NCBI RefSeq assembly: GCF_005768555.2
Contig: NZ_VCHX02000174.1
Span: forward strand, 25,275-68,090
From: Streptomyces sporangiiformans
GTDB taxonomy: Bacteria > Actinomycetota > Actinomycetes > Streptomycetales > Streptomycetaceae
Reading direction: 5' to 3'
Length of the DNA stretch: 42,816 nt
Part shown: positions 8,199 to 15,129 of the stretch, in pieces
Layout: each line of letters opens with the position of its first letter
How positions within the stretch are numbered: the stretch's first letter is position 1
Notes under the pieces: generated by a model
The model's database searches: none
What the model was told of the DNA's origin: nothing
Seen by the model: the letters and a program-made list of their open reading frames with translations, nothing else
Program-made: the position numbers and the translations under genes

Positions 8199-9380
8199 CT
8201 AAGACGTGGACCTGGACCGTGAGCGGGCCAGTTCGGCGGCGTCCCGCTTGAACGCCCACTCCATCTTCGGCTCCATCGCGAAACGGAAGGCGCGCTGGAC
8301 GGGCGGGGTGCACAGCGCGGTGATCACGGCGGCGGCGACCAGGCTGACGAAGATCTCACCGAGCGGCTTGTACAGCCATGTGTAGTCGTCGTACCAGCCC
8401 CAGAAGCGGGAGCCCTTGGCGAGGAAGCCGTGCAGCAGATAGCCGTAGAGCGTGCCCGCGCCGAGCACCGTGAACCACATCTTGCGGCGCGGTACCCAGG
8501 CGAAGAAGCAGGCGGTGAGGACCATCGAGCAGCCGAAGAGCGCCAGCGTCATCACGACACCGGCCCACCACTGAACGCCCAACTCCTGGGCGCTGTCGCG
8601 GTGGTAGAACCACGCGGAGCTCATCCGCGGTGCCGCCCAGTACGCCACGAGCAGCGCGGCCATGAAGACCGGCACCGAGAGGATACGGACCTCGCGGCGC
8701 CGCATCAGCTGGAAGTGCTCGGGCTTCATGCACAGGCCCACGACGAAGAACGGGAGGAACTGCAGGACACGCTGCAGGTCCAGATCGTCGCCGATGTCGG
8801 GCGAGACGGAGGCCAGGACCGCGACGGCAAGCGCCAGCGGTACGGGCCAGCGCACGACCTTCCACAGCGGGGTCGTCAGCCGCCACACGAACAGCGCGAC
8901 CAGGAACCAGGTGAGGTACCAGGGGTCGAGCAGGCTGATCGGATGGCTCGGGTCGTCGTCCGCGGTCTTCTTGAACAGCGAGTACGCGACTTCGAAGAGG
9001 ACGTACGGCACGGCTACGCCGGTCACGAGTCGCTGGAGCCGGTCGGCACGCATGTCGAAGCTGCGCGAGAAGTAGCCGGAGATGAGGATGAAGGCCGGCA
9101 TGTGGAAGCCGTAGACGACCATGTAGAGCGCCTCGGCGGCGCGGCTGTGGTCGGTCAGCGGTTCCCAGGCGTGGCCCATCGCCACGAGCACGATGGCCAG
9201 GTACTTGGCGTTGTCGAAGAACGCGTCGCGCTGTTTGGCCGGCTTGGCGTCCGGCCCGGCGGGAGCGGTGCCCGCATGCGGGGTCCGAGGGGGGCGCGGG
9301 CTCGGCACTCCGGATGCCGGCGTCTGTGCCGGCGGGAGCGGCGCCCTCTGTTGGCCGTGTGGACGGAGCGAGTTCGTCAC
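8199..9380 (-). CDS. Acyltransferase 3 (OafA/YrhL-type) membrane protein
   Basis: The 393-aa protein starts with a Pro/Ala-rich cytosolic tail of about 45 residues. It then shows the family signature RDAFFDNAKYLAIVLVAMGH, with the catalytic-type His at its end, and about ten hydrophobic helices. Acyltransferase-3 proteins transfer acyl groups, often acetyl, to cell-surface sugars, polysaccharides or secondary metabolites. The modified substrate is unknown here and no polysaccharide genes are adjacent. The GTG at 9380 (VTNSLRPH) is preferred over an upstream in-frame start at 9392 because GGGAGG lies about 7 nt before it. A -10-like TAGGGT on the minus strand (9465-9470) may belong to its promoter. 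Confidence 0.85.
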   Translation of the reverse strand: MTNSLRPHGQQRAPLPPAQTPASGVPSPRPPRTPHAGTAPAGPDAKPAKQRDAFFDNAKYLAIVLVAMGHAWEPLTDHSRAAEALYMVVYGFHMPAFILISGYFSRSFDMRADRLQRLVTGVAVPYVLFEVAYSLFKKTADDDPSHPISLLDPWYLTWFLVALFVWRLTTPLWKVVRWPVPLALAVAVLASVSPDIGDDLDLQRVLQFLPFFVVGLCMKPEHFQLMRRREVRILSVPVFMAALLVAYWAAPRMSSAWFYHRDSAQELGVQWWAGVVMTLALFGCSMVLTACFFAWVPRRKMWFTVLGAGTLYGYLLHGFLAKGSRFWGWYDDYTWLYKPLGEIFVSLVAAAVITALCTPPVQRAFRFAMEPKMEWAFKRDAAELARSRSRSTS

Positions 9381-10014
9381 AGACCCTCCCACCAGGAACT
9401 GGGTGAGACGATCCGGGACCTCACTGCGCGAGCGGGGGACGAGGCAGCGTAGGACATCTGAGGCACCCTAGCGTTGCTGAGGGGATTTCGTAAAACCCTG
9501 GGTGTCATTCCTGCGTATCCCCCGATTAACTCCGGTGCGTGCGCGGGATTTGAGGAAGTCGACAGGGTGATGCGGATACCCGTCGGCATGCCGCGTGCGA
9601 CCGCTACATCCGCATTCAGTCTGACTAAACGGTGCATAACATCCTCAGGCGACTCTGGTGAAATGTCCGCTTGATGGCTTTATAGTGGCCCGCCCGCGAT
9701 CAACCGATGTGCCTGCCGCAACAATTCGAATTATCTGCGAACAAGGTGTGTGGGCATGTGTGTGGGCACGGAAACGAGCGACTCGAATTTACCGGGCGCG
9801 GGGCCGCTCGAATTGCCGTACCGCGCACCGCAGTTCCTCTCCGCCGGGGAGCGCGGAGCGGGGGCCGAACGCGCAGGTCCGGCGAGAACCGTGGCCGACT
9901 ATGCCTCACGGGTCGCATACCGCGGCCTGGTTGGTGGCACGATGGTTCTGCGGGGGTGTGCGGGGATGCACCCTCGGGCCGGGAGAGCGGACCGACCGTA
10001 GGGTGTGATCAGTT
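9381..10014. other. Gene-poor, relatively AT-rich intergenic stretch
   Basis: About 630 bp separate the acyltransferase gene from a small membrane protein gene. TCGAATT appears three times (9726-9732, 9783-9789, 9808-9814), the first inside the palindrome AATTCGAATT. A promoter-like pair lies at 9658-9686. An open frame on the plus strand (9756-10001, starting MCVGTETSDSNLPG) contains a rare TTA codon and is preceded by AAGGTG, but it has no recognisable homology and I do not call it a gene with confidence. No RNA gene is recognised. Confidence 0.5.
9658..9686 (+). promoter_or_regulatory. Candidate sigma70-type promoter
   Basis: GTGAAA (9658-9663) and TATAGT (9681-9686) are separated by 17 bp. 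TATAGT matches the -10 consensus at five of six positions. It would drive transcription towards the small membrane protein at 10015 with a long leader. Confidence 0.4.
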
Positions 10015-10209
10015 GTGGCCATTTCGCTGTCAGTGGTGCTGCTGTTGGCGATCGTCCTGGTGGTGTTGATACGAGGAGGATCGATCAAGCCGGGGCCGGC
10101 GATCGTCGCCGTGCTCTTTGGCTTCTTCCTGGCCTCGACCGGCATGGCGGACGACATCCAGCGGTTCCTCAACTCGATAGCGGAGACCATCAACTCGATC
10201 CAGTTCTGA
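10015..10209 (+). CDS. Small hydrophobic membrane protein, unknown function
   Basis: The 64-aa protein has two hydrophobic segments: residues about 3-18 (SLSVVLLLAIVLVVLI) and about 27-42 (AIVAVLFGFFLAST). These are joined by a short basic turn (RGGSIKPG), and an amphipathic tail follows (MADDIQRFLNSIAETINSIQF). This layout suggests a hairpin with both ends on the same side of the membrane. The GTG at 10015 is preferred because the membrane segment begins at once and AGGGTG lies about 8 nt upstream. I recognise proteins of this type as conserved small hypotheticals in Streptomyces but know no function. It is a single gene with an independent upstream region. Confidence 0.65.
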   Translation: MAISLSVVLLLAIVLVVLIRGGSIKPGPAIVAVLFGFFLASTGMADDIQRFLNSIAETINSIQF

Positions 10210-10436
10210 GCCGGTTGCGGCGGGCTGAGCGGGTTGAACGGTTCGGCGTGGTGAGCGGTTCGGGTCGAGCACGCCGGTGACCAGCGGCCACGCCCTCGCG
10301 AACCGGCTCGGCTCACCCTTGGCGACGACGCGGGTACCCACCGCCCGAGTCTTCATTCCCCGGCGTCCTCCGGCCCGACCGCGCCGCGTTCCGGGATGAG
10401 CCGCCGCCCGCGCCCAGCTCCGCTCGCCACGTAGCG

Positions 10437-10994
10437 TCATGTGCGCAGGTCGAGCAGCATGACGTCATAGAGGTCCGGACCCTCCCACGGGCGCGCCTCG
10501 CCGATCTTGCGGTAGCCCCACGCCTGGTAGGCGGCCGACGCTGCCTTGCTGTCCGGGTGGACGTTCAGCAGCACCCGTTCGGCCTCGATGCCATCGAGCA
10601 GGGCCTCGTGCAGACGCCGCGCGACTCCCCGCCCGCGCCAGGGTCCGCGTACGGCAAGTTCCATGAGGCCGAAGGTGCGGTGCCCGTCCTCGCGCCGCAT
10701 GTCGTCGGGCACGGGCTCGGTCAGTTCGTCCCACCACCTTGTGTCAGGCCCGACCGGGTAGCCGTATGCCATGCCGACCGGCTCGCGGTCCTCGGTGCGG
10801 GCCAGGGCGGCGCGAAAAGTGCGCTTGCGGGTCTGGGAGCGAAAGCGCCGGAAGGTGGCTGCGACGTCGTCAGCGGTCTCGTTGTACGGCGGTTCCGCGA
10901 ACACGTCGGCATAGATCAGCCTGAACGCGTCCTCAGCCTGTGCTGCGGCCGAGCCACCCATGTGCTCTACCGTGACGGTTCCCTGTGGCGTCAT
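10437..10994 (-). CDS. GNAT family N-acetyltransferase
   Basis: The 185-aa protein is a single-domain GNAT enzyme. The acetyl-CoA-binding motif A is seen as LMELAVRGPWRGRGVARRLHEALL (R/Q-x-x-G-x-G/A type, about 112-135). Motif B, NVHPDSKAASAAYQAWGYRKIGE, contains the conserved region ending in GYRKIGE, followed by a C-terminal strand (DLYDVMLLDL). The substrate is not predictable. The start ATG at 10994 is preceded by a strong run of G (a CCCCCC tract on the plus strand, about 11001-11006). The tRNA-Gly terminator lies upstream and the gene is convergent with the small membrane protein gene. Confidence 0.85.
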   Translation of the reverse strand: MTPQGTVTVEHMGGSAAAQAEDAFRLIYADVFAEPPYNETADDVAATFRRFRSQTRKRTFRAALARTEDREPVGMAYGYPVGPDTRWWDELTEPVPDDMRREDGHRTFGLMELAVRGPWRGRGVARRLHEALLDGIEAERVLLNVHPDSKAASAAYQAWGYRKIGEARPWEGPDLYDVMLLDLRT

Positions 10995-11018
10995 GTGGTG
11001 CCCCCCTCGGACAAACGA

Positions 11019-11059
11019 TCAGGGCCAGGCAGAGGAACGAACCTCTGACCTGGCCCTGA
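11019..11059 (-). terminator. Hairpin terminator of tRNA-Gly
   Basis: Arms at 11019-11035 (TCAGGGCCAGGCAGAGG) and 11042-11059 pair with a single-base irregularity around a short loop. On the minus strand the hairpin follows the tRNA-Gly 3' end by about 9 nt and is followed by a short T-containing run, as expected for a factor-independent terminator. Confidence 0.75.
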
Positions 11060-11067
11060 GTCGTCAG

Positions 11068-11138
11068 AGCGGGCGACGGGAATCGAACCCGCGTAGCTAG
11101 TTTGGAAGACTAGGGCTCTACCATTGAGCTACGCCCGC
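11068..11138 (-). tRNA. tRNA-Gly (anticodon UCC)
   Basis: On the minus strand the acceptor 5' arm GCGGGCG (11138-11132) pairs with CGCCCGC (11075-11069), with discriminator U at 11068. The anticodon arm CTAGT-CTTCCAA-ACTAG gives anticodon UCC, decoding GGA/GGG. The T-arm reads CGGGTTCGATTCCCG. The D-arm is typical (AGCTCAATGGTAGAGC) and there is no long variable arm. CCA is not encoded. A -10-like TACGAT is found upstream on the same strand (11185-11180). Confidence 0.97.
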
Positions 11139-11291
11139 ACAGGGTGCGCCGCAGGTCAGTCGACGCGCGGCACGGAAGCATCGTAGCGGGTCGTGGGCCC
11201 TCGCCGCACACCCCGTTCCGTGCCCCGGGGGCGCTCGTGAAATGCGGGAGCCGCACTGCCTGCGGGCATGTACCCTACGTGTCGCACCGAA

Positions 11292-11368
11292 CGGGGTGTG
11301 GCGCAGCTTGGTAGCGCGTCCGCTTTGGGAGCGGAAGGCCGTGGGTTCAAATCCCGCCACCCCGACCA
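11292..11368 (+). tRNA. tRNA-Pro (anticodon UGG)
   Basis: Acceptor arms CGGGGTG (11292-11298) and CACCCCG (11358-11364) pair. The anticodon stem is TCCGC/GCGGA with loop TTTGGGA, giving anticodon UGG, which reads CCA/CCG. The T-arm is GTGGGTTCAAATCCCGC. Discriminator A (11365) is followed by an encoded CCA (11366-11368), unlike the neighbouring tRNA-Gly. A TACCCT -10-like hexamer lies at 11271-11276. The tRNA is immediately upstream of the tig promoter region. Confidence 0.97.
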
Positions 11369-11425
11369 CCGGCCGGACCCGACAGGGGTCCAGTCCAGGG
11401 ATCTCCGGGACCGCAAGATCGCCTT

Positions 11426-11454
11426 TTGGGGCGTGTACCGCCTGCGGTTACTAT
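11426..11454 (+). promoter_or_regulatory. Candidate tig promoter
   Basis: TTGGGG (11426-11431) and TACTAT (11449-11454) are separated by 17 bp, in the 217-bp gap between tRNA-Pro and tig. The -10 matches the housekeeping consensus at five of six positions. It would give a leader of about 125 nt before the GTG of tig. Confidence 0.5.
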
Positions 11455-11585
11455 GCAAGCTGCGCGCCCGTGTGTCTGCACTGTCACGTTTCTCAAAGGG
11501 CCGCGAATCCGCTGAGGCTCCCGCCGCACCTGGTAGAGGTCGCCAGCAGAACCCCCAAGAAGTCAGCCATCAAGGAGACCGAACC

Positions 11586-12983
11586 GTGAAGAGCGCCGTG
11601 GAGACCCTGAACCCGACCCGGGTTCGGCTCACTGTCGAGGTGCCCTTCGAGGAGCTCAAGGACAGCCTCGACGCGGCGTACAAGAAGATCAACCAGCAGG
11701 TCACGGTGAAGGGCTTCCGGAAGGGCAAGATTCCGGCGCGCGTCATCGACCAGCGGTTCGGTCGCGGTGCGGTTCTGGAGGAGGCGGTCAACGACGCGCT
11801 TCCGAAGTTCTACACCGACGCCGTGAACAACGCCGAGCTGAATGTCCTCGGCCAGCCCGAGGTCGACATCACGGAGCTGAAGGACGGCGAGACGCTGAAC
11901 TTCACCGCCGAGGTCGACATCCGCCCGGCCATCGAGATCCCGGACTACTCCGGCATCGAGGTCGAGGTCGACGCCGTGGAGGTCACCGACGAGGACGTCG
12001 ACAAGGCCGTCACCGAGCTGCGTGAGCGCTTCGCCTCGACCTCCCCGGTCGAGCGGGCCGCCGAGGACGGCGACGTCGTGACGATCGACCTGGAGGCCAA
12101 GGTCGACGGCGAGATCCTCGAGGACGGCGTTGCCTCCGGCGTCTCCTACACCATTGGCTCGGGCGAGCTGCTCGACGGCATCGACGACGCCGTGAAGGGC
12201 CTGGAGGCCGGTGGCGAGGCCACCTTCACCTCCGAGCTCAAGGGCGGCTCGGCGGCCGGCAAGGAGGCCGAGGTCACCGTCAAGGTCACCCAGGTCGCCG
12301 CGCGTGAGCTTCCCGAGCTGGACGACGAGTTCGCGCAGCTCGCGTCCGAGTTCGACACGCTCGACGAGCTGAAGGCGGACAGCCGCCAGCGCCTCGAGAA
12401 CACCAAGCAGTACGACCAGGCCACGCAGGCCCAGGAGCGTGTCCTGGAGAAGCTGCTGGAGCTGGTCGAGGTGCCCGTCCCCGAGAAGCTCCTCGAGGAC
12501 GAGATCAACACCCGTAAGCACAACCTCGAGCACCACCAGCTCGGCCAGATGGGCCTCGACCTCGAGAAGTACCTCGAGATCCAGGGCAAGACGGCCGAGG
12601 AGTTCGACACCGAGACGCGCGAGGCCGCGGTCAAGGGCATCAAGACCCAGTTCGTCCTCGACGAGCTGGTCAACAAGGAGAAGCTGAACGTCAACCAGGA
12701 GGAGCTCACCGAGCACCTCATGCGGCGTGCGGCCTCCTCCGGCATGTCCCCCGACCAGTTCGCCCAGGCGGTCGTCGAGGGCGGCCAGGTCCCGATGCTC
12801 GTCGGCGAGGTCGCCCGCGGCAAGGCCCTCGCGGTCGTCGTCGAGGCCGCGACGGTCAAGGACACGAACGGCGAGATCGTCGACCTGGACGACGAGGACG
12901 AGGACGAGACGGGGTCCGAGACCGAGGCTGCGGCCGAGGCGGAGGGCTCCGCCGAGGCCACCGAGGAGAAGCCCGAGGCCTGA
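11586..12983 (+). CDS. tig: Trigger factor, ribosome-associated chaperone
   Basis: The 465-aa protein is trigger factor, which binds at the ribosome exit tunnel and folds nascent chains. The N-terminal ribosome-binding domain contains the signature GFRKGKIPARVIDQRFG (about 45-61). A FKBP-type prolyl isomerase domain follows (GDVVTIDLEAKVDG... YTIGSGELLDGIDDAVKGL, about 160-245). The C-terminal helical chaperone domain follows and ends in a strongly acidic, Glu/Ala-rich tail (about 430-465). The GTG at 11586 follows an AAGGAGA site, and homology begins with VKSAVETLNPTRVRLTVEVPF. It has its own promoter and a strong terminator, and it is followed by clpP1P2 and clpX, the usual actinobacterial order. 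Confidence 0.98.
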   Translation: MKSAVETLNPTRVRLTVEVPFEELKDSLDAAYKKINQQVTVKGFRKGKIPARVIDQRFGRGAVLEEAVNDALPKFYTDAVNNAELNVLGQPEVDITELKDGETLNFTAEVDIRPAIEIPDYSGIEVEVDAVEVTDEDVDKAVTELRERFASTSPVERAAEDGDVVTIDLEAKVDGEILEDGVASGVSYTIGSGELLDGIDDAVKGLEAGGEATFTSELKGGSAAGKEAEVTVKVTQVAARELPELDDEFAQLASEFDTLDELKADSRQRLENTKQYDQATQAQERVLEKLLELVEVPVPEKLLEDEINTRKHNLEHHQLGQMGLDLEKYLEIQGKTAEEFDTETREAAVKGIKTQFVLDELVNKEKLNVNQEELTEHLMRRAASSGMSPDQFAQAVVEGGQVPMLVGEVARGKALAVVVEAATVKDTNGEIVDLDDEDEDETGSETEAAAEAEGSAEATEEKPEA

Positions 12984-13011
12984 GCCTCGGACTCCAGCTG
13001 AGCCACGTAGA

Positions 13012-13049
13012 ACGGGCCCCGGGACGCGACCACGCGCCCCGGGGCCCGT
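13012..13049 (+). terminator. Terminator of tig
   Basis: ACGGGCCCCGGGACGCG (13012-13028) pairs almost perfectly with CGCGCCCCGGGGCCCGT (13033-13049), about 30 bp after the tig stop. Confidence 0.8.
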
Positions 13050-13116
13050 CGCATTCGCTGGGTGGGTGGGTCGGGGTCACGACCCCTCCCGTGCGTTGGC
13101 GACTGCGGGAGCGTGG

Positions 13117-13345
13117 GGGTGCGCCCCTCCAGGGCCGCTGGGGAACTGAGGCTGAGCGGGACGCGCCCTTCAGGGGCGCGGGGAACTGCGCGACCAGCCA
13201 CAACCGACCCGCACCCGAAGTACGAAACCCATCCACCCCCTCCCCCTGGGGGGCCTGGGGGCGCAGCCCCCTGTTTCGGGAAGGGGCGGGCTCGGGGAAG
13301 GGAACCCGCTTGAACGCGAAGCCCCGGACGCCCAGGTACCCCTTA
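13117..13345. repeat. Cluster of Streptomyces dispersed intergenic repeats
   Basis: The 600-bp gap between tig and clpP1 is filled with repeat-type DNA. Two adjacent variants of a GCCCxTCCAGGGxCGCxGGGGAACTG unit lie at about 13122-13191. They are followed by CGCGACCAGCCACAACC and the CTGGGGGCGCAGCCCCCTG hairpin block (about 13256-13274). These sequences recur between genes throughout Streptomyces chromosomes, in my recollection. The last part (about 13350-13581) is the clpP1 promoter region. Confidence 0.6.
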
Positions 13346-13400
13346 CGGAGGAACCCCATGCCCGGCCCGCCCAAACCCGCTGAACCCAGCGGAGCGACCT

Positions 13401-13415
13401 GCGCTCACAGCGAAC
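13401..13415 (-). promoter_or_regulatory. ClgR operator of clpP1
   Basis: On the minus strand this reads GTTCGCTGTGAGCGC, an exact fit to the ClgR consensus GTTCGC-N5-GCG described for Streptomyces clpP1P2, clpC1 and lon. It ends 15 bp before the -35-like hexamer, a suitable position for activation. ClgR is itself degraded by ClpP, so this site implies feedback control. Confidence 0.85.
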
Positions 13416-13430
13416 AGTCGAAGAACCGGG

Positions 13431-13459
13431 ATGGCACCCGCCTGCCTGCGCGTTAGGGT
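13431..13459 (+). promoter_or_regulatory. Candidate clpP1 promoter
   Basis: ATGGCA (13431-13436) and TAGGGT (13454-13459) are separated by 17 bp just downstream of the ClgR box. The poor -35 fits an activator-dependent promoter. The leader to the GTG of clpP1 would be about 115 nt. Confidence 0.5.
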
Positions 13460-13581
13460 CCATGAGTACGAGGGCAGGGGAGTCCCCGGAGCCGCCCGAC
13501 GCGGCGCGCACACGGGGCCCCAAGCCCCGGCAGAACACGTGAGACGGCCCGGCGCCGTCGTAAAGACGAGCAGGTGGATAC

Positions 13582-14202
13582 GTGACGAATCTGATGCCTT
13601 CCGCCGCCGGCGAGCCTTCCATCGGTGGTGGCCTCGGCGACCAGGTCTACAACCGGCTGCTCGGCGAGCGGATCATTTTTCTCGGCCAGCCGGTCGATGA
13701 CGACATCGCGAACAAGATCACCGCACAGCTGCTGCTCCTTGCCGCCGACCCGGACAAGGACATCTTCCTGTACATCAACAGCCCCGGCGGATCGATCACG
13801 GCCGGTATGGCGATCTACGACACCATGCAGTACATCCAGAACGACGTGGTGACCATCGCCATGGGCATGGCAGCCTCCATGGGTCAGTTCCTGCTGAGCG
13901 CGGGTACCCCGGGCAAGCGCTTCGCGCTGCCGAACGCAGAGATCCTGATTCACCAGCCCTCGGCCGGTCTCGCCGGCTCCGCGTCGGACATCAAGATCCA
14001 CGCCGAGCGGCTGCTGCACACCAAGAAGCGGATGGCGGAGCTGACCGCGTTCCACACCGGCCAGACCGTGGAGCAGATCACCCGCGACTCGGACCGGGAC
14101 CGCTGGTTCGACCCGATCGAGGCCAAGGAGTACGGCCTCATCGACGACATCATGCCCACCGCTGCCGGCATGCCGGGCGGCGGCGGCACGGGAGCGGCCT
14201 AG
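13582..14202 (+). CDS. clpP1: ATP-dependent Clp protease proteolytic subunit 1
   Basis: The 206-aa protein is a ClpP serine peptidase; with ClpP2 and ClpX or ClpC it degrades proteins in the cytosol. The catalytic triad is visible: Ser99 in MGMAASMGQ, His124 in ILIHQP and Asp173 in SDRDRWF. The oligomer region SPGGSITAGMAIYDTM is conserved. A short N-terminal propeptide-like stretch (about residues 1-18) precedes the fold. The C-terminal tail is Gly-rich (GMPGGGGTGAA). The GTG at 13582 follows GGTGGATAC, a weak site; an upstream in-frame alternative is not supported. It is co-transcribed with clpP2 (86-bp gap without a hairpin). Confidence 0.98.
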   Translation: MTNLMPSAAGEPSIGGGLGDQVYNRLLGERIIFLGQPVDDDIANKITAQLLLLAADPDKDIFLYINSPGGSITAGMAIYDTMQYIQNDVVTIAMGMAASMGQFLLSAGTPGKRFALPNAEILIHQPSAGLAGSASDIKIHAERLLHTKKRMAELTAFHTGQTVEQITRDSDRDRWFDPIEAKEYGLIDDIMPTAAGMPGGGGTGAA

Positions 14203-14288
14203 GCCGGCGCCGCGCGCAGCCGACCCAAGGCCCCCTCCGAGCCCTCAGCCGACCGCCTCAGCCCTTTTCAGGCTCTCCAGGAGACACA

Positions 14289-14969
14289 GTGAACGACTTC
14301 CCCGGTAGCGGCCTCTACGCCCGCACGCAGGCCGAGTACACCGGTCCTCGCGCGGAGTCCCGCTACGTCATCCCGCGCTTCGTCGAGCGCACCTCCCAGG
14401 GTGTGCGCGAGTACGACCCGTACGCGAAGCTCTTCGAGGAGCGCGTGATCTTCCTCGGCGTGCAGATCGACGACGCCTCCGCCAACGACGTCATGGCGCA
14501 GCTGCTGTGCCTGGAGTCGATGGACCCCGACCGTGACATCTCGGTCTACATCAACAGCCCCGGTGGTTCCTTCACGGCGCTCACGGCCATCTACGACACG
14601 ATGCAGTTCGTGAAGCCGGACATCCAGACGGTCTGCATGGGTCAGGCGGCCTCCGCCGCCGCGATCCTGCTCGCCGCCGGTACGCCGGGCAAGCGCATGG
14701 CGCTCCCGAACGCGCGCGTGCTGATCCACCAGCCCTACAGTGAGACGGGCCGGGGTCAGGTCTCCGACCTGGAGATCGCGGCGAACGAGATCCTGCGGAT
14801 GCGCGCCCAGCTGGAGGAACTGCTGGCCAAGCACTCCACCACGCCGATCGAGAAGATCCGCGAGGACATCGAGCGCGACAAGATCCTCACCGCTGAGGAC
14901 GCGCTCTCGTACGGCCTGATCGACCAGATCATTTCGACCCGGAAGATGAACAACGCGGCGGTCGCGTGA
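14289..14969 (+). CDS. clpP2: ATP-dependent Clp protease proteolytic subunit 2
   Basis: The 226-aa protein is the second ClpP paralogue. The catalytic residues are Ser122 (GQAASAAA), His147 (VLIHQPY) and Asp197 (ERDKIL). The N-terminal extension (about 45 residues, NDFPGSGLYARTQAEYTGPRAES...) is longer than in ClpP1 and consistent with a processed propeptide. In actinobacteria ClpP1 and ClpP2 form mixed double-ring tetradecamers. The GTG at 14289 follows CAGGAGA. The operon ends at a perfect 16-bp-stem hairpin, so clpX downstream is likely to depend on readthrough or its own promoter. Confidence 0.98.
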   Translation: MNDFPGSGLYARTQAEYTGPRAESRYVIPRFVERTSQGVREYDPYAKLFEERVIFLGVQIDDASANDVMAQLLCLESMDPDRDISVYINSPGGSFTALTAIYDTMQFVKPDIQTVCMGQAASAAAILLAAGTPGKRMALPNARVLIHQPYSETGRGQVSDLEIAANEILRMRAQLEELLAKHSTTPIEKIREDIERDKILTAEDALSYGLIDQIISTRKMNNAAVA

Positions 14970-14993
14970 CGTAGCGCTGTATCGTCAGCCGCT

Positions 14994-15031
14994 CCTTGGC
15001 GCGGTTCACGACAAAGTGAACCGCGCCAAGG
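14994..15031 (+). terminator. Strong terminator between clpP2 and clpX
   Basis: CCTTGGCGCGGTTCAC (14994-15009) and its exact complement (15016-15031) form a 16-bp stem with a 6-nt loop (GACAAA). It lies 25 bp after the clpP2 stop. Confidence 0.9.
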
Positions 15032-15129
15032 GGGGCCCGAACGAGGGGCTCGGCAAGGTACCGTCGGACATAAGGCAGCACCAGGAGCCGCTGGACCTAG
15101 GCGTCTCCCAGGCGAAGGGGAAGCACACC

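Noticed and set aside
9756..10001. 81-codon ORF (MCVGTETSDSNLPG...) before the small membrane protein
   Set aside because: Mixed third-position GC, a TTA codon, no homology recognised and a poor C-terminus. Kept only as part of the intergenic description.
10210..10436. Gene in the gap between the small membrane protein and the GNAT gene
   Set aside because: Only inverted GGTTCG/CGAACC-type matches with long loops and no coding pattern; at most a weak bidirectional terminator.
15016..15129. Upstream extension of clpX
   Set aside because: It would start inside the 16-bp-stem terminator; the conserved protein and ribosome-binding site place the start at 15130.
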